From positions 372,001 through 436,000 of the forward strand of contig NZ_JAUOPH010000004.1 in assembly GCF_030546935.1 (NCBI RefSeq): a stretch of 64,000 nucleotides of DNA, written 5' to 3'. A program made the translations under genes and the position numbers. This stretch comes from Marinobacter sp. 2_MG-2023. Its GTDB lineage: Bacteria; Pseudomonadota; Gammaproteobacteria; Pseudomonadales; Oleiphilaceae. Under the pieces are notes generated by a model. It saw only the letters and a program-made list of their open reading frames with translations. It did no database searches and was not told the DNA's origin. Of this stretch, positions 18,201-27,438 are shown piece after piece. Each line of letters starts with the position of its first letter. The first letter of the stretch is position 1.

Positions 18201-19569
18201 TCTCAGGCCGGGCGCCGTTTTTCAGCAGAGCCGCGAATGTCATGGATTCGTTCTTGCGCTCGCCCTTGAGCAACTCGACAGGAAATACGGGCGGCAACCG
18301 ATCAACGACCCGATCCTCATCGTGGCGCACCACCTGAAGCACATCACCCACCGTAATCAGATCCAGAGCCCGCCCGGGTACAAGCTGATCTCCCTGCTTG
18401 CCCGCCAATGAAAGCAACCCCGCACGAATCAACTTGTCACTGACTCCGCGCGTCACTTCACCCGGCACCCTCAAGGTTTGTTCCAGAGCTTCCTGCTGCG
18501 GTGCTTTGTGGCCCTCACTGAATGGACGCGCCACCAGCCACATCATGGCTAAAGCCACTTTCTCCTGGAGCTCCGGTGCCAATTGCACATGGGTATGCTT
18601 GGCAACGGCACCGGGGTTTTGCAGGTAAAACGCCAGGCTCGCACCCAGAAGCAGAATCATCCAGTTCAGGTAAATCCAGATCAGCATGATAATACCGATC
18701 GCAAAGCTGGAATAAATGGCGGCGTACTTTGCTGAACCGGCCACAAAGGAGGCAAACAACATTCCACCGGCTTGCCAGGAAACCCCGGCAACCAGACCAC
18801 CAATAAAGGCATACCTCAGCTTCACCCGGGTGTTGGGCATGAACACATAAACAAACGTAAAGGCGCCTACCACCAAAAAGAACGGCGTAAAACGACTGAC
18901 CACGAGGATAACCGAGCCAAACGGCTCAATGGCAATCAGCGCCTGTACAATGGATGAAGAGAAGATAGTTGCGCTGACACCAATGGCCGAGACCATCAGT
19001 AGCGGCCCAACCATGATAACGCTGAGGTAATTGCTGAATCTCTGGGCGACCGACCGCATCTCCGGCACTCGCCAGATCATGTTGAATGAGCGCTCGATTT
19101 TCTGCACCAGCGAAACCACAGTATAAACCAGCAACGCAAGGCCTACAGAGCCCAGGACACCCACCTTCATATTGTCCACAAAGCCAAGTACGCGCTCGGC
19201 CATTTCAATACCCTCAGGCCCCATGGGCTGAAAAAACTGGAACAGGAACGGCTCCATGCGCTGGTGGACACCCAACGCTTTCAGCACCGAAAAACTCAGA
19301 GCCAGCAGAGGGACAATACTGAGCAGCGTGGTGTAGACCAGACTCATGGCATGGAGGGTCAGCTGCCCACTGATAACATCTCGCATCAGCGCGTAAGCAG
19401 AGCGCCCTACTTTATAGAGCCAGGTCCAGGGCCACCTTTGCGGCGGGTTCGGGTTTGCAAGAATCCAGCTTTCTGCAGCCTGGAGTCGCTCTTTGAATTG
19501 GAAGGAAGCCACTTTAGATCCTGTTGGTCCAGATTTGTTCAGATTATCAGTCAGATATCTGCTTTCCAT
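18190..19569 (-). CDS. YihY/UPF0761 family inner-membrane protein
   Basis: This polytopic membrane protein of 459 residues belongs to the YihY family (COG1295, once misnamed ribonuclease BN). Membrane segments start at about residue 70 and continue to about 320, including SLVYTTLLSIVPLLALSF and the conserved GIIMLIWIYLNWMILLLGA. The C-terminal cytoplasmic part of about 130 residues resembles a winged helix. Function is not established. The gene is convergent with the HDOD gene and shares 11 bases with it at the 3' ends. About 135 bases separate its start from the divergent porin gene. Confidence 0.85.
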   Translation of the reverse strand: MESRYLTDNLNKSGPTGSKVASFQFKERLQAAESWILANPNPPQRWPWTWLYKVGRSAYALMRDVISGQLTLHAMSLVYTTLLSIVPLLALSFSVLKALGVHQRMEPFLFQFFQPMGPEGIEMAERVLGFVDNMKVGVLGSVGLALLVYTVVSLVQKIERSFNMIWRVPEMRSVAQRFSNYLSVIMVGPLLMVSAIGVSATIFSSSIVQALIAIEPFGSVILVVSRFTPFFLVVGAFTFVYVFMPNTRVKLRYAFIGGLVAGVSWQAGGMLFASFVAGSAKYAAIYSSFAIGIIMLIWIYLNWMILLLGASLAFYLQNPGAVAKHTHVQLAPELQEKVALAMMWLVARPFSEGHKAPQQEALEQTLRVPGEVTRGVSDKLIRAGLLSLAGKQGDQLVPGRALDLITVGDVLQVVRHDEDRVVDRLPPVFPVELLKGERKNESMTFAALLKNGARPEISP

Positions 19570-19705
19570 CCAGTATGACGGATTAACAGCTTTTTGCGAG
19601 GCGCTCGTTCAATATAACCATATCGACATTAGTTACTTCCACTTATAACAAAAAGACTGTAAAAACGTTCACATCTTATATGTCGCCCAACCAAATAGGT
19701 TTTAC

Positions 19706-20956
19706 ATGCGCATCAAAACCGCCTTGGGAGCTTTTGCTCTTTCAACACTGTTCCCTACCGCCGCCCTGGCAACGAATGGTTACTTCAGCCACGGTTACGG
19801 GGCCATAAGCATGGGCATGGCCGGCGCTGGTTCAGCCTTGTCTCAGGACAGCATGGCTGCTTCCACCAACCCGGCGGGCATGGCCTTTGTGGGCAGCCGT
19901 ATTGATGGCGGCATAGAGGTATTTTCACCACGGAGAGAATATTCAGTTGAAGGCCCTCTATCACCCCCTCCCGCATTTTCTCTTCAGCCGGGCACCTACG
20001 AAAGCAGCAAAAACGGCTTCCTCATCCCTCATTTCGGATTCAACCATGAGGTCTCAGACACCACGGCTGTGGGTGTTTCCATTTTTGCCAATGGGGGCAT
20101 GAACACCGACTACTCGGGTGACAACGGCGGGGCATTCTATGGTGGCCGTACCGGGGTGAACCTTGAGCAGCTATTTATTGCACCAACGGTGTCCTGGGAG
20201 TTTGCCGACAATCAAGCCATCGGTATTTCTCCAATAGTCGCCTATCAGCGCTTTTCGGCGGAAGGACTGCAGAGCTTTGCGCCGTTTTCGTCCGATGCTG
20301 ACGCACTTTCCAATAATGGTACAGATGACGCCTGGGGTTACGGGTACCAGATAGGTTGGCAGGGTAAAATCACCGATACCCTGCGGGGTGGTGTCAGTTG
20401 GCGCAACATTCTGAAAATGGGAGAGTTCGACAAGTATCGCGGACTGTTCGCAGAACAAGGCGACTTCGACATTCCACAAATGTTCAATGCCGGCATTGCC
20501 TGGTCAGGCATCCAGGATCACTGGCTTCTATTGGACATCCAGCATATTCGATACAGCGAAATTAACAGCATAGGCAACTCTGTAATGCCCATCACACCGG
20601 GATCTTTGGGTACAGATGAAGGGCCCGGGTTCGGCTGGGACGACATGACCATCGTAAAACTTGGATGGCAGTGGCAGCAGACTCCTGGGCATGCCTGGCG
20701 GGCTGGCGTGAGCTACGGAGAAAACCCGATCTCCGCCGAAGACGTTTTATTCAACATCCTTGCGCCGGGAGTGCAGGAATGGCACTTCACGGGTGGATTC
20801 ACTCACGGTTTCAGCGAAAACCTGGAATTGTCAGCAATGGCCTTCTTCTCGCCCGCGAAAGAAGTCTCCGGCCCCAACCCACTGGCGCCTAACCAGACAA
20901 TTAGCCTGGAAATGTACCAAATCGGCGCCTCCGCCAGTCTGGGTTGGGTCTTTTAA
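19706..20956 (+). CDS. FadL/OmpP1/TodX-family outer-membrane transport protein
   Basis: This outer-membrane beta-barrel of 416 residues has a signal peptide ending TAALA (about residue 22). The mature N-terminus (TNGYFSHGYGAISMGMAGAG) and the NPAG motif are typical of the FadL/TodX family, whose hatch lets long-chain fatty acids or hydrocarbons cross the outer membrane. The C-terminus ends in Phe (ASLGWVF), the usual barrel assembly signal. Alkane and lipid use are common in Marinobacter and would suit this gene, but the substrate is not shown. Its end faces lpoB, with a hairpin between. Confidence 0.85.
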   Translation: MRIKTALGAFALSTLFPTAALATNGYFSHGYGAISMGMAGAGSALSQDSMAASTNPAGMAFVGSRIDGGIEVFSPRREYSVEGPLSPPPAFSLQPGTYESSKNGFLIPHFGFNHEVSDTTAVGVSIFANGGMNTDYSGDNGGAFYGGRTGVNLEQLFIAPTVSWEFADNQAIGISPIVAYQRFSAEGLQSFAPFSSDADALSNNGTDDAWGYGYQIGWQGKITDTLRGGVSWRNILKMGEFDKYRGLFAEQGDFDIPQMFNAGIAWSGIQDHWLLLDIQHIRYSEINSIGNSVMPITPGSLGTDEGPGFGWDDMTIVKLGWQWQQTPGHAWRAGVSYGENPISAEDVLFNILAPGVQEWHFTGGFTHGFSENLELSAMAFFSPAKEVSGPNPLAPNQTISLEMYQIGASASLGWVF

Positions 20957-20979
20957 TCGCCACAGTAAAGCAATGGGTG

Positions 20980-21019
20980 TGACAGCTCCTCTTCTGATTA
21001 CCAGGAAACGGAGCTGTCA
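20980..21019. terminator. Hairpin between the convergent fadL-like and lpoB genes
   Basis: TGACAGCTCC and GGAGCTGTCA form perfect 10-base arms with a 20-base loop. The right arm lies within the last codons of lpoB. It could terminate transcription from the left, but there is no T-run. Confidence 0.4.
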
Positions 21020-21600
21020 GGGCCACGCTTGATGATAGGCGTTTCACCTTCCCAGATAGCCAGGCCTGATTCGAGATCGGTCAGGGACAACTGAATGTAG
21101 TATTCCACCTGCTGCTCCTTACCAACCTTATGATTACGCTGAAGAATTTTTCCTGAAAGGCTCAGATCAGGTGCCTGAAGTGTGCCTTTACGCATAACGC
21201 CTGACTGATCAAACTCCTCCGAATCGCGCAACTCACGCGCTTTCATGTTCATTTCATCCTCTGCGCCGTTGAGGCCGACGGCTGTGGTGGTCACAACCTT
21301 TCCGGATTGGAGAAGGGATACGCGGATTTTTTTGGTGAGCTGGTCGGTATCAATACGCTGCATGGTGTCGTTGGTCACACGGCTGACCACCATGATGTAA
21401 CGGCTACCATCGGGATTGTTTACGGCGCCACTGGCAAGCATGTCCTCAACAGCATCTGTGGCCGCCTTTTCAAAATCCCGGTAGTCCATAGTCATAGCGA
21501 CGGGGCCATCGTCAGCAGCCGGGTCAATATAGCGGGCAGGTGCGGCGCAGCCGGCGACAACAGCCAGGCCGACTGAAATGGCAAGAGCACGTATCAACAT
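20998..21600 (-). CDS. lpoB: Penicillin-binding protein activator LpoB
   Basis: This outer-membrane lipoprotein activates PBP1b for peptidoglycan synthesis from outside the sacculus. It has 200 residues with lipobox VAGC (Cys18). The body matches the LpoB/YcfM family: the segment with SRYIMVVSRVTNDTMQRID, then KIRVSLLQSGKV, ending in a short C-terminal strand. It is last of three lipoprotein genes in one direction, COG3014 - ycfL - lpoB, of which ycfL ends 12 bases upstream. The long disordered linker of enterobacterial LpoB is much shorter here. Confidence 0.85.
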   Translation of the reverse strand: MLIRALAISVGLAVVAGCAAPARYIDPAADDGPVAMTMDYRDFEKAATDAVEDMLASGAVNNPDGSRYIMVVSRVTNDTMQRIDTDQLTKKIRVSLLQSGKVVTTTAVGLNGAEDEMNMKARELRDSEEFDQSGVMRKGTLQAPDLSLSGKILQRNHKVGKEQQVEYYIQLSLTDLESGLAIWEGETPIIKRGPDSSVSW

Positions 21601-21612
21601 AGGAAGTTCCTT

Positions 21613-22002
21613 TTATTTGGGTTCACGGAGGTGCAACTGGTAACTGGTGGCCCTGGCATGAGGTGCAGTGGCATCGAAGTAGCGCACCTGGCCAGTCAAC
21701 AGGGTTGCTTTGCGATAACCCTCACCAACGCTTTTAACAACCATGCCATTATCGTCAAACCAGATCACGGTCCATGCAAGCTCGGCATCTGACCTCGCTT
21801 CCACCGCAAACTGCACTTGCAGAAGGCTATCACCACCGGGTTGAGCCAGGCGTTGATCAAAGAGTTCTGTCACCGTCATGGCGTAGCTGACTTCCGGGTC
21901 TACCCTAAGGTTTTGCCTCTCACTCATTGAATGAGTTTCCGGCTGCGAGGCGCAACCTGCCAGGCCGAAAATCAGCAGACTGGCTAATAATAGTGTTTTC
22001 AT
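21613..22002 (-). CDS. ycfL: YcfL-family lipoprotein (DUF1425)
   Basis: This small lipoprotein of 129 residues has lipobox LAGC (Cys17). The soluble domain carries VQFAVEARSDAELAWTVIWFDDNG, split by a two-residue turn, and resembles the YcfL/DUF1425 family, which is commonly next to lpoB. Function is not established. An ATG five codons earlier (22017) is possible. The one at 22002 was preferred because GAGG sits nine bases before it and the signal peptide then begins MKTLLL. It lies between the COG3014 lipoprotein and lpoB. Confidence 0.75.
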   Translation of the reverse strand: MKTLLLASLLIFGLAGCASQPETHSMSERQNLRVDPEVSYAMTVTELFDQRLAQPGGDSLLQVQFAVEARSDAELAWTVIWFDDNGMVVKSVGEGYRKATLLTGQVRYFDATAPHARATSYQLHLREPK

Positions 22003-22018
22003 AGCATGATTCCTCATC

Positions 22019-23494
22019 TCACTCGGGCATGCGCCTTAATGTCGCTTCAGTTTTCCCCTGCAAATCCATAGTGATAACCGTCGCAGGGGCACTCAGTGTA
22101 GGTCGCTTAACATACACCAGTGTGAATGCCTGGTGTGGAATATCCAGTTCACCCAGCACCTTTCCCCGGTTATCCAGTAGCGTGATGCTCCCGCTTTCAG
22201 GGCGATCGACACGTAAGGCTTCCCAATGATCAGGTAATGCCTGCCAGCTGCGCAGGTCGGCCTGAGTAGTCGCAACCGCATATGCGGCAGCAAAAAGCTG
22301 GCCCCAGGGGCCAAACTGATCTGCCGCCTCGCTCTGGAGAACGGCTTTACTTATCGCAGACGCAACAGCTCGGGAGAGTATGCCCGGGAACCGCTCTTTC
22401 ATCTCGGTACGGATAACCTTGCCCATGTCCGAAATTCTTTCTGTCTGAACGAGCTGTCCGGTGGGCTCGACCACGCCGAGGCCACCAGGTACAGCGGATC
22501 GTTCAGTATACTCCGGTAGAGCTATACCCACATACGCGGGCGCCTGGTGGGCGCCGCGCACAATAAACAAGGGTACATCCAGTCGGGATTCTCGCAGAAC
22601 CGGCCCCAACCCGTTCTCATACAAAACCCATACTTGCGGGGGCAACTCTTTCAATGACTGTCTGCCCGACGCGAGGTCGGCAGCCAACTCTGCATCGGCT
22701 TGCAGCACCCTGCTCCCCGGGCTCATTTGTGCAACACGACCAAGCGAGGTAACCGCCCGTTCATAATCTGCGGCGTCTTCAGCATTCGCAAGAAAGTAAA
22801 TGCCATGGAGATACGTACTTGAGGGCACAATAAATTCAGGGAAAACAGACCAGCTCGAAGTCGCACCGTACTGGTTATCAACAGCTGACTGAAAGCGGCT
22901 GTCTCCAAGGCTGGTGCGAACCATCGAGGCTTTCTGGTTCCCGCTCTGGGCCTCACGCTTCAGGGCAGCCTGCTGCTCAGCGATTTCCTTGCGGAAATAA
23001 TCAACAGCGCGACGGGTCCGGTCGTCGGCCCGGTTAAACTCGACCCGGGCGTATTCGGTATTGCCCGAAGCCAGAAACGCCAGTCCTTTATAGGTATTCA
23101 CCAGCACAGCCTCAGACATCAAAGCCTCGTAGTCCCGTGTTGAGTCATTGACCATAACCGCCAAAAGGCCTTCCGTAGCACTCGCCAGCAAGCCCTCAGT
23201 ATCGAGGTATTTCATGCCCTCCTCTGCCAGGTCGAACGCTTTGACAGATTCGTCATAATGACCTGTCAGGCGGTACATTTCGCCCTGATGCAGTAATTCG
23301 AGCAAGTGCGCCCTGGAATCGACAGGTTTCTTATCAGACTCACGGAAGCTCATCGCCTTAAGCGCCGACGTGTAATCACCGGCAACATAGGCTGAATTAA
23401 AAGAAGCGAGCTGATCACGTTGGTGGAACGACGAGCACCCTGAAACAAGAAGTGCCAAAATCGCCGCAAAAACCACGTACCAAGAGCTTTTCAA
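22019..23494 (-). CDS. COG3014-family lipoprotein
   Basis: This 491-residue protein has a lipoprotein signal with lipobox VSGC (Cys20), so it is anchored in the envelope. The first half (about 25-260) is helical and TPR-like, with repeated short helices such as LLELLHQGEMYRLTGHYDESV, split over two turns. The second half is a beta-rich domain of unknown role ending in IPHQAFTLVYVKRPTL. COG3014 proteins are uncharacterised but frequently precede ycfL and lpoB, which suggests a cell-wall-related role. This is inference from neighbourhood only. Confidence 0.75.
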   Translation of the reverse strand: MKSSWYVVFAAILALLVSGCSSFHQRDQLASFNSAYVAGDYTSALKAMSFRESDKKPVDSRAHLLELLHQGEMYRLTGHYDESVKAFDLAEEGMKYLDTEGLLASATEGLLAVMVNDSTRDYEALMSEAVLVNTYKGLAFLASGNTEYARVEFNRADDRTRRAVDYFRKEIAEQQAALKREAQSGNQKASMVRTSLGDSRFQSAVDNQYGATSSWSVFPEFIVPSSTYLHGIYFLANAEDAADYERAVTSLGRVAQMSPGSRVLQADAELAADLASGRQSLKELPPQVWVLYENGLGPVLRESRLDVPLFIVRGAHQAPAYVGIALPEYTERSAVPGGLGVVEPTGQLVQTERISDMGKVIRTEMKERFPGILSRAVASAISKAVLQSEAADQFGPWGQLFAAAYAVATTQADLRSWQALPDHWEALRVDRPESGSITLLDNRGKVLGELDIPHQAFTLVYVKRPTLSAPATVITMDLQGKTEATLRRMPE

Positions 23495-23547
23495 ACTACC
23501 ATTCCTTGCAAACCATCATCTCCCGCCCGGTCCTGTCCTTTGATGCG

Positions 23548-24483
23548 TCAGGAAATCGACGCAAGATTTCGTGCCGTAATTTCCACAATTCGCTGCCGCG
23601 CCTCACGGCTGGCCCAGGCCGAGTGCGGCGTAACAATCAGGTTTGGAATATCATCTGCTAACAAGGGGTTGCCATTTCGCGGCGGCTCCTCCGTCAGCAC
23701 ATCAAACCCGGCACCTCCAATAATGCCCTTTCGCAACGCATCTGCCAGGGCCGCTTCATCGACCAACCCGCCGCGGCTGGTGTTAATCAGCAGCGCGTCC
23801 GGTTTCATCATCTGCAATTCCCTGGCTCCAATCATATTACGGGTTTCATCGGTTAACAGGCAGTGAAGTGAGAGAACGTCCGCTTGCGGGAGGAGCTCGT
23901 CCATAGGAATCCTGGGGTACCCATCAACTTCCCCTGCCGACTGTCCAGGCCGGGCGCCCAGCACTATATTCATGCCAAATGCCCTTGCCCGTTCCGCAAC
24001 ACCCTGCCCGAGATCTCCGTAACCAACGATTCCGAGGGTTCGCCCCTCGAGTTCCATGATCGGGTGGTTCATCAGGCAAAACATGTCGCTTTCAGCCCAG
24101 CGCCCTGCACGCACATCACGATCGTAATCCAGCAGGCGCGTTGCCAAAGCCAGCATCAACGCCACGGTGTGTTGCGCCACCGTTGAGCGGCCATAGTTGG
24201 TCACATTGAGAACCTGGACGCCATGTTCTCGAGCGGCTTCCAGGTCAATATTGTTCACCCCGGTGGCCACTACTGCGATAGTTTTCAGCTCCGGACAATT
24301 CTCGAAATGCTCCCTGGTGAGCAAAACCTTGTTAACCAGAACAGTATCGAAGCCGCAGATCCGCTCGGCCACCTGCTCTGGCGTGGTTGCGTCATGTTTA
24401 ACAATGCCGCCAGCAACCCGCTCAACAGCGGCAAGGTCTACATCATGGCCAAGTGTGGCCGCATCAAGAAATACCGCTTTCAT
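23548..24483 (-). CDS. D-2-hydroxyacid dehydrogenase (glycerate dehydrogenase / hydroxypyruvate reductase type)
   Basis: This NAD(P)-dependent dehydrogenase of 311 residues has a nucleotide-binding motif GYGDLG at 154-159. The catalytic set is Arg237 in NTSRGG, a Glu at about 265-266 in LTEEPP, and His287 in TPHSAW. Substrate-side segments VVATGVNNID and NVTNYGRSTVAQH fit the HprA/GyaR group that interconverts hydroxypyruvate or glyoxylate with glycerate or glycolate. The ATG at 24483 has a GGGAG site. A TTG six codons upstream is less likely. The gene is divergent from the TPMT gene and precedes the lipoprotein genes by about 50 bases. Confidence 0.85.
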   Translation of the reverse strand: MKAVFLDAATLGHDVDLAAVERVAGGIVKHDATTPEQVAERICGFDTVLVNKVLLTREHFENCPELKTIAVVATGVNNIDLEAAREHGVQVLNVTNYGRSTVAQHTVALMLALATRLLDYDRDVRAGRWAESDMFCLMNHPIMELEGRTLGIVGYGDLGQGVAERARAFGMNIVLGARPGQSAGEVDGYPRIPMDELLPQADVLSLHCLLTDETRNMIGARELQMMKPDALLINTSRGGLVDEAALADALRKGIIGGAGFDVLTEEPPRNGNPLLADDIPNLIVTPHSAWASREARQRIVEITARNLASIS

Positions 24484-24556
24484 ACTTTTCTCCCTCATCA
24501 ATATCGCCTGAGATTAAGGTAGACTGAACCAAACGTCCAAATAAGAGAGCGGAAAC

Positions 24557-25210
24557 ATGGAACACGAATTCTGGCACGAGCGCTGGAGTAAAAAGGAAAT
24601 TGGCTTTCACGAAGGCACCGTCAACCAGTTTCTTTACGACCACTGGCCAGAACTTTCCGGCAGTGGTACCGAAAGCGTATTCGTTCCGCTATGCGGCAAA
24701 GCCCACGATATGTGGTGGCTGCATGACCGGGGTCATGCTGTCCTGGGCGTGGAACTGAGCGAGATCGCCTGTAAGGATTTCTTTGAAGAAGCCGGCGAAA
24801 AAGCCATGGTTCATCCCGGCGAGCCTTTCACAACCTTCAGCCATGACAATCTGCAACTCTGGGCCGGCGACTTTTTTCAGTTAGCCCCGGACGACCTGAA
24901 GCATGTCCGTCTGGTATACGATCGCGCTGCACTTATTGCCCTTCCCCAGCCTATGCGCAAGAAATATGTCGAGCACCTTACGGCCATTATCCCGGAAGGC
25001 ACCAAGATTCTGCTCATTACCCTGGACTACAAAACCAGAATTACCCCACCGCCGTTTAACGTCAGCGACGAAGAAGTTCGGGAGCTCTATTCTGCCGACT
25101 ACGACATCGAGCATGTCCTTTCCAATACCCTCCCCAACGATCACATGTTCACCAAACGCAAGGGCCTGATAGGCGCAACTGAGAGCGTATTCCGGCTCAC
25201 TAAACGCTAG
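24557..25210 (+). CDS. tpm: Thiopurine S-methyltransferase family protein
   Basis: This SAM-dependent methyltransferase of 217 residues matches bacterial TPMT: FWHERW near the start, VFVPLCGKAHDMWWL (the SAM-binding region at about 41-55), GHAVLGVELSEIA and VYDRAALIALP. In bacteria these enzymes methylate thiopurines and can convert selenium and tellurium oxyanions to volatile methylated forms. The natural substrate here is unknown. The gene is divergent from the hydroxyacid dehydrogenase. The 238 bases after it hold the prkA promoter region. Only a small GCCGG-AAT-CCGGC hairpin at about 25305 was seen there. Confidence 0.9.
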   Translation: MEHEFWHERWSKKEIGFHEGTVNQFLYDHWPELSGSGTESVFVPLCGKAHDMWWLHDRGHAVLGVELSEIACKDFFEEAGEKAMVHPGEPFTTFSHDNLQLWAGDFFQLAPDDLKHVRLVYDRAALIALPQPMRKKYVEHLTAIIPEGTKILLITLDYKTRITPPPFNVSDEEVRELYSADYDIEHVLSNTLPNDHMFTKRKGLIGATESVFRLTKR

Positions 25211-25448
25211 CACCGGGGCAGTAGCGGTAACATAATTTAATGAACCTTAACCGTTTACTGCCTGTCCAACCTCGTGACCGTGAACTAAGCTCAAGTTAGA
25301 GCTGGCCGGAATCCGGCACAGAACGTGATCGGCCGAAAACATCCTTTCCTTTAACCCATAACCAACGAATCGCCAGCATGGCGACCGTAACTGCAACGGG
25401 GATATTGCGTGTACTGAAAACTGAAGAACCGCGAGCGAGGGGCTACCC

Positions 25449-27371
25449 ATGAGCATACTGCAGCAGTTTAGAAACCGGTATGAGAGCACCCAGGAAGAAG
25501 AGTACAGCCTTGAGGAATACCTCGAGATCTGTAAAAAGGATCCCACGGCCTATGCTACGGCCGCAGAACGATTATTGATTGCCATCGGCGAACCCGAATT
25601 TGTCGATACTTCCCGTGACACCCGCCTGTCACGTATCTTTTCCAACAAAATCATTAAACGATACCCGGAATTTTCCGAATTCTACGGCATGGAAGAGGCT
25701 GTGGAGAATATCGTGTCGTTCTACAGGCACGCGGCTCAGGGACTGGAAGAAAAGAAACAGATCCTTTATCTGCTGGGTCCCGTCGGCGGTGGCAAATCAT
25801 CACTGGCAGAGAAGCTCAAGTACCTAATGCAAAAGGTGCCCTTCTACGCCATCAAGGGTTCTCCAGTTAACGAGTCGCCTCTAGGCTTATTCGATCCAGC
25901 CGAAGACGCCAGCATTCTGGAAGAAGAGTACGGCATTCCCTCTCGCTATGTGAAAAACATCATGTCGCCCTGGGCAGTCAAGCGCCTTCATGAATTTGGC
26001 GGCGATATCAGCCAGTTCCGTGTGGTGAAAAAATATCCCTCGGTGCTGGATCAGATTGGGGTATCCAAAACCGAGCCGGGGGATGACAACAATCAAGACA
26101 TCTCTGCGCTTGTAGGCAAGGTGAATATCCGCATGCTGGAAGACTATTCCCAGGACGATCCGGATGCCTACAGCTTCAGTGGTGGTCTGTGTAAAGCCAA
26201 CCAGGGACTCATGGAGTTCGTAGAGATGTTCAAGGCGCCCATCAAGGTGCTGCATCCATTGCTTACTGCGACTCAGGAAGGCAACTACAACACCACCGAG
26301 GGCATGGGTTCTGTACCGTTTGATGGCGTTATCCTTGCTCATTCCAACGAATCGGAATGGCAGACTTTCCGTAACAACAAGCACAACGAGGCGTTTCTTG
26401 ACCGGGTGTACATCGTCAAGGTGCCCTACTGTGTGCGTGTAACGGAAGAGATCGAGATCTACAAAAAATTGTTGAAAAACAGCTCTCTGGCCGGTGCGCC
26501 CTGCGCGCCGGATACACTGGATATGCTGGCGCAGTTTTCCGTGCTCTCCCGCATCAAAGAGCCGGAAAACTCCAGTGTTTTTTCCAAAATGCGGGTCTAC
26601 GACGGCCAGAACATCAAGGACACAGATCCCAAGGCCAAATCCATCCAGGAGTACCGCGATGCAGCGGGCGTTAACGAAGGCATGGACGGCCTTTCGACCC
26701 GGTTTGCGTTCAAGATTCTCTCCAAAGTCTTCAACTTCGATACCACCGAAGTGGCCGCCAACCCCGTGCACCTGCTTTACGTGATTGAAAAGCAGATTGA
26801 ACAGGAGCAGTTCGCGCCCGAAACTCACGAACGCTATCTGCGCTTTATCAAAGAGTTTCTGGCTCCGCACTATGTGCAGTTTATCGGCAAGGAAATCCAG
26901 ACGGCCTATCTGGAAAGCTACAGCGAATATGGTCAGAACCTGTTCGACCGCTATGTAACCTATGCCGACCTGTGGATTCAGGATCAGGAATTCCGGGATC
27001 CGGAAACCGGCGAGATTCTCGACCGTTCGTCTATCAACGAGGAACTGGAGAAAATCGAAAAGCCGGCAGGCATCAGCAACCCCAAAGATTTCCGCAACGA
27101 AGTTGTCAATTTTGTACTGCGGGCCCGAGCTAACAACCAGGGACAGAATCCATCCTGGCTTAGCTACGAGAAGCTGCGCAGCGTGATAGAGAAGAAGATG
27201 TTCTCGAACACCGAAGACCTGTTGCCGGTTATTTCGTTCAACCCAAAAGCCAGCCAGGAAGATCAGAACAAGCACAAGCAGTTCGTCGAACGCATGGTCG
27301 ATCGGGGCTACACGGAGAAGCAGGTGCGCTTGCTGGCCGAGTGGTACCTGCGAGTACGCAAGTCGCACTAG
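25449..27371 (+). CDS. prkA: PrkA family serine protein kinase (YeaG)
   Basis: The protein has 640 residues, the usual PrkA length. The AAA-like N-terminal domain contains Walker A GPVGGGKSS (110-118). The C-terminal PrkA domain is distantly related to eukaryotic kinases. In enterobacteria YeaG works with YeaH in nitrogen- and stationary-phase stress adaptation. A PrkA phosphoprotein kinase activity, and in Bacillus a protease-like activity, have been reported for the family. It leads the widely conserved block prkA-yeaH-spoVR, which is intact here. Confidence 0.95.
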   Translation: MSILQQFRNRYESTQEEEYSLEEYLEICKKDPTAYATAAERLLIAIGEPEFVDTSRDTRLSRIFSNKIIKRYPEFSEFYGMEEAVENIVSFYRHAAQGLEEKKQILYLLGPVGGGKSSLAEKLKYLMQKVPFYAIKGSPVNESPLGLFDPAEDASILEEEYGIPSRYVKNIMSPWAVKRLHEFGGDISQFRVVKKYPSVLDQIGVSKTEPGDDNNQDISALVGKVNIRMLEDYSQDDPDAYSFSGGLCKANQGLMEFVEMFKAPIKVLHPLLTATQEGNYNTTEGMGSVPFDGVILAHSNESEWQTFRNNKHNEAFLDRVYIVKVPYCVRVTEEIEIYKKLLKNSSLAGAPCAPDTLDMLAQFSVLSRIKEPENSSVFSKMRVYDGQNIKDTDPKAKSIQEYRDAAGVNEGMDGLSTRFAFKILSKVFNFDTTEVAANPVHLLYVIEKQIEQEQFAPETHERYLRFIKEFLAPHYVQFIGKEIQTAYLESYSEYGQNLFDRYVTYADLWIQDQEFRDPETGEILDRSSINEELEKIEKPAGISNPKDFRNEVVNFVLRARANNQGQNPSWLSYEKLRSVIEKKMFSNTEDLLPVISFNPKASQEDQNKHKQFVERMVDRGYTEKQVRLLAEWYLRVRKSH

Positions 27372-27438
27372 CAGTGGCAGTGGGCTCGGTAAACGCGCCT
27401 GCGATACTTGCCCCGAACGCGTAAGTGGAGTGTGAATT

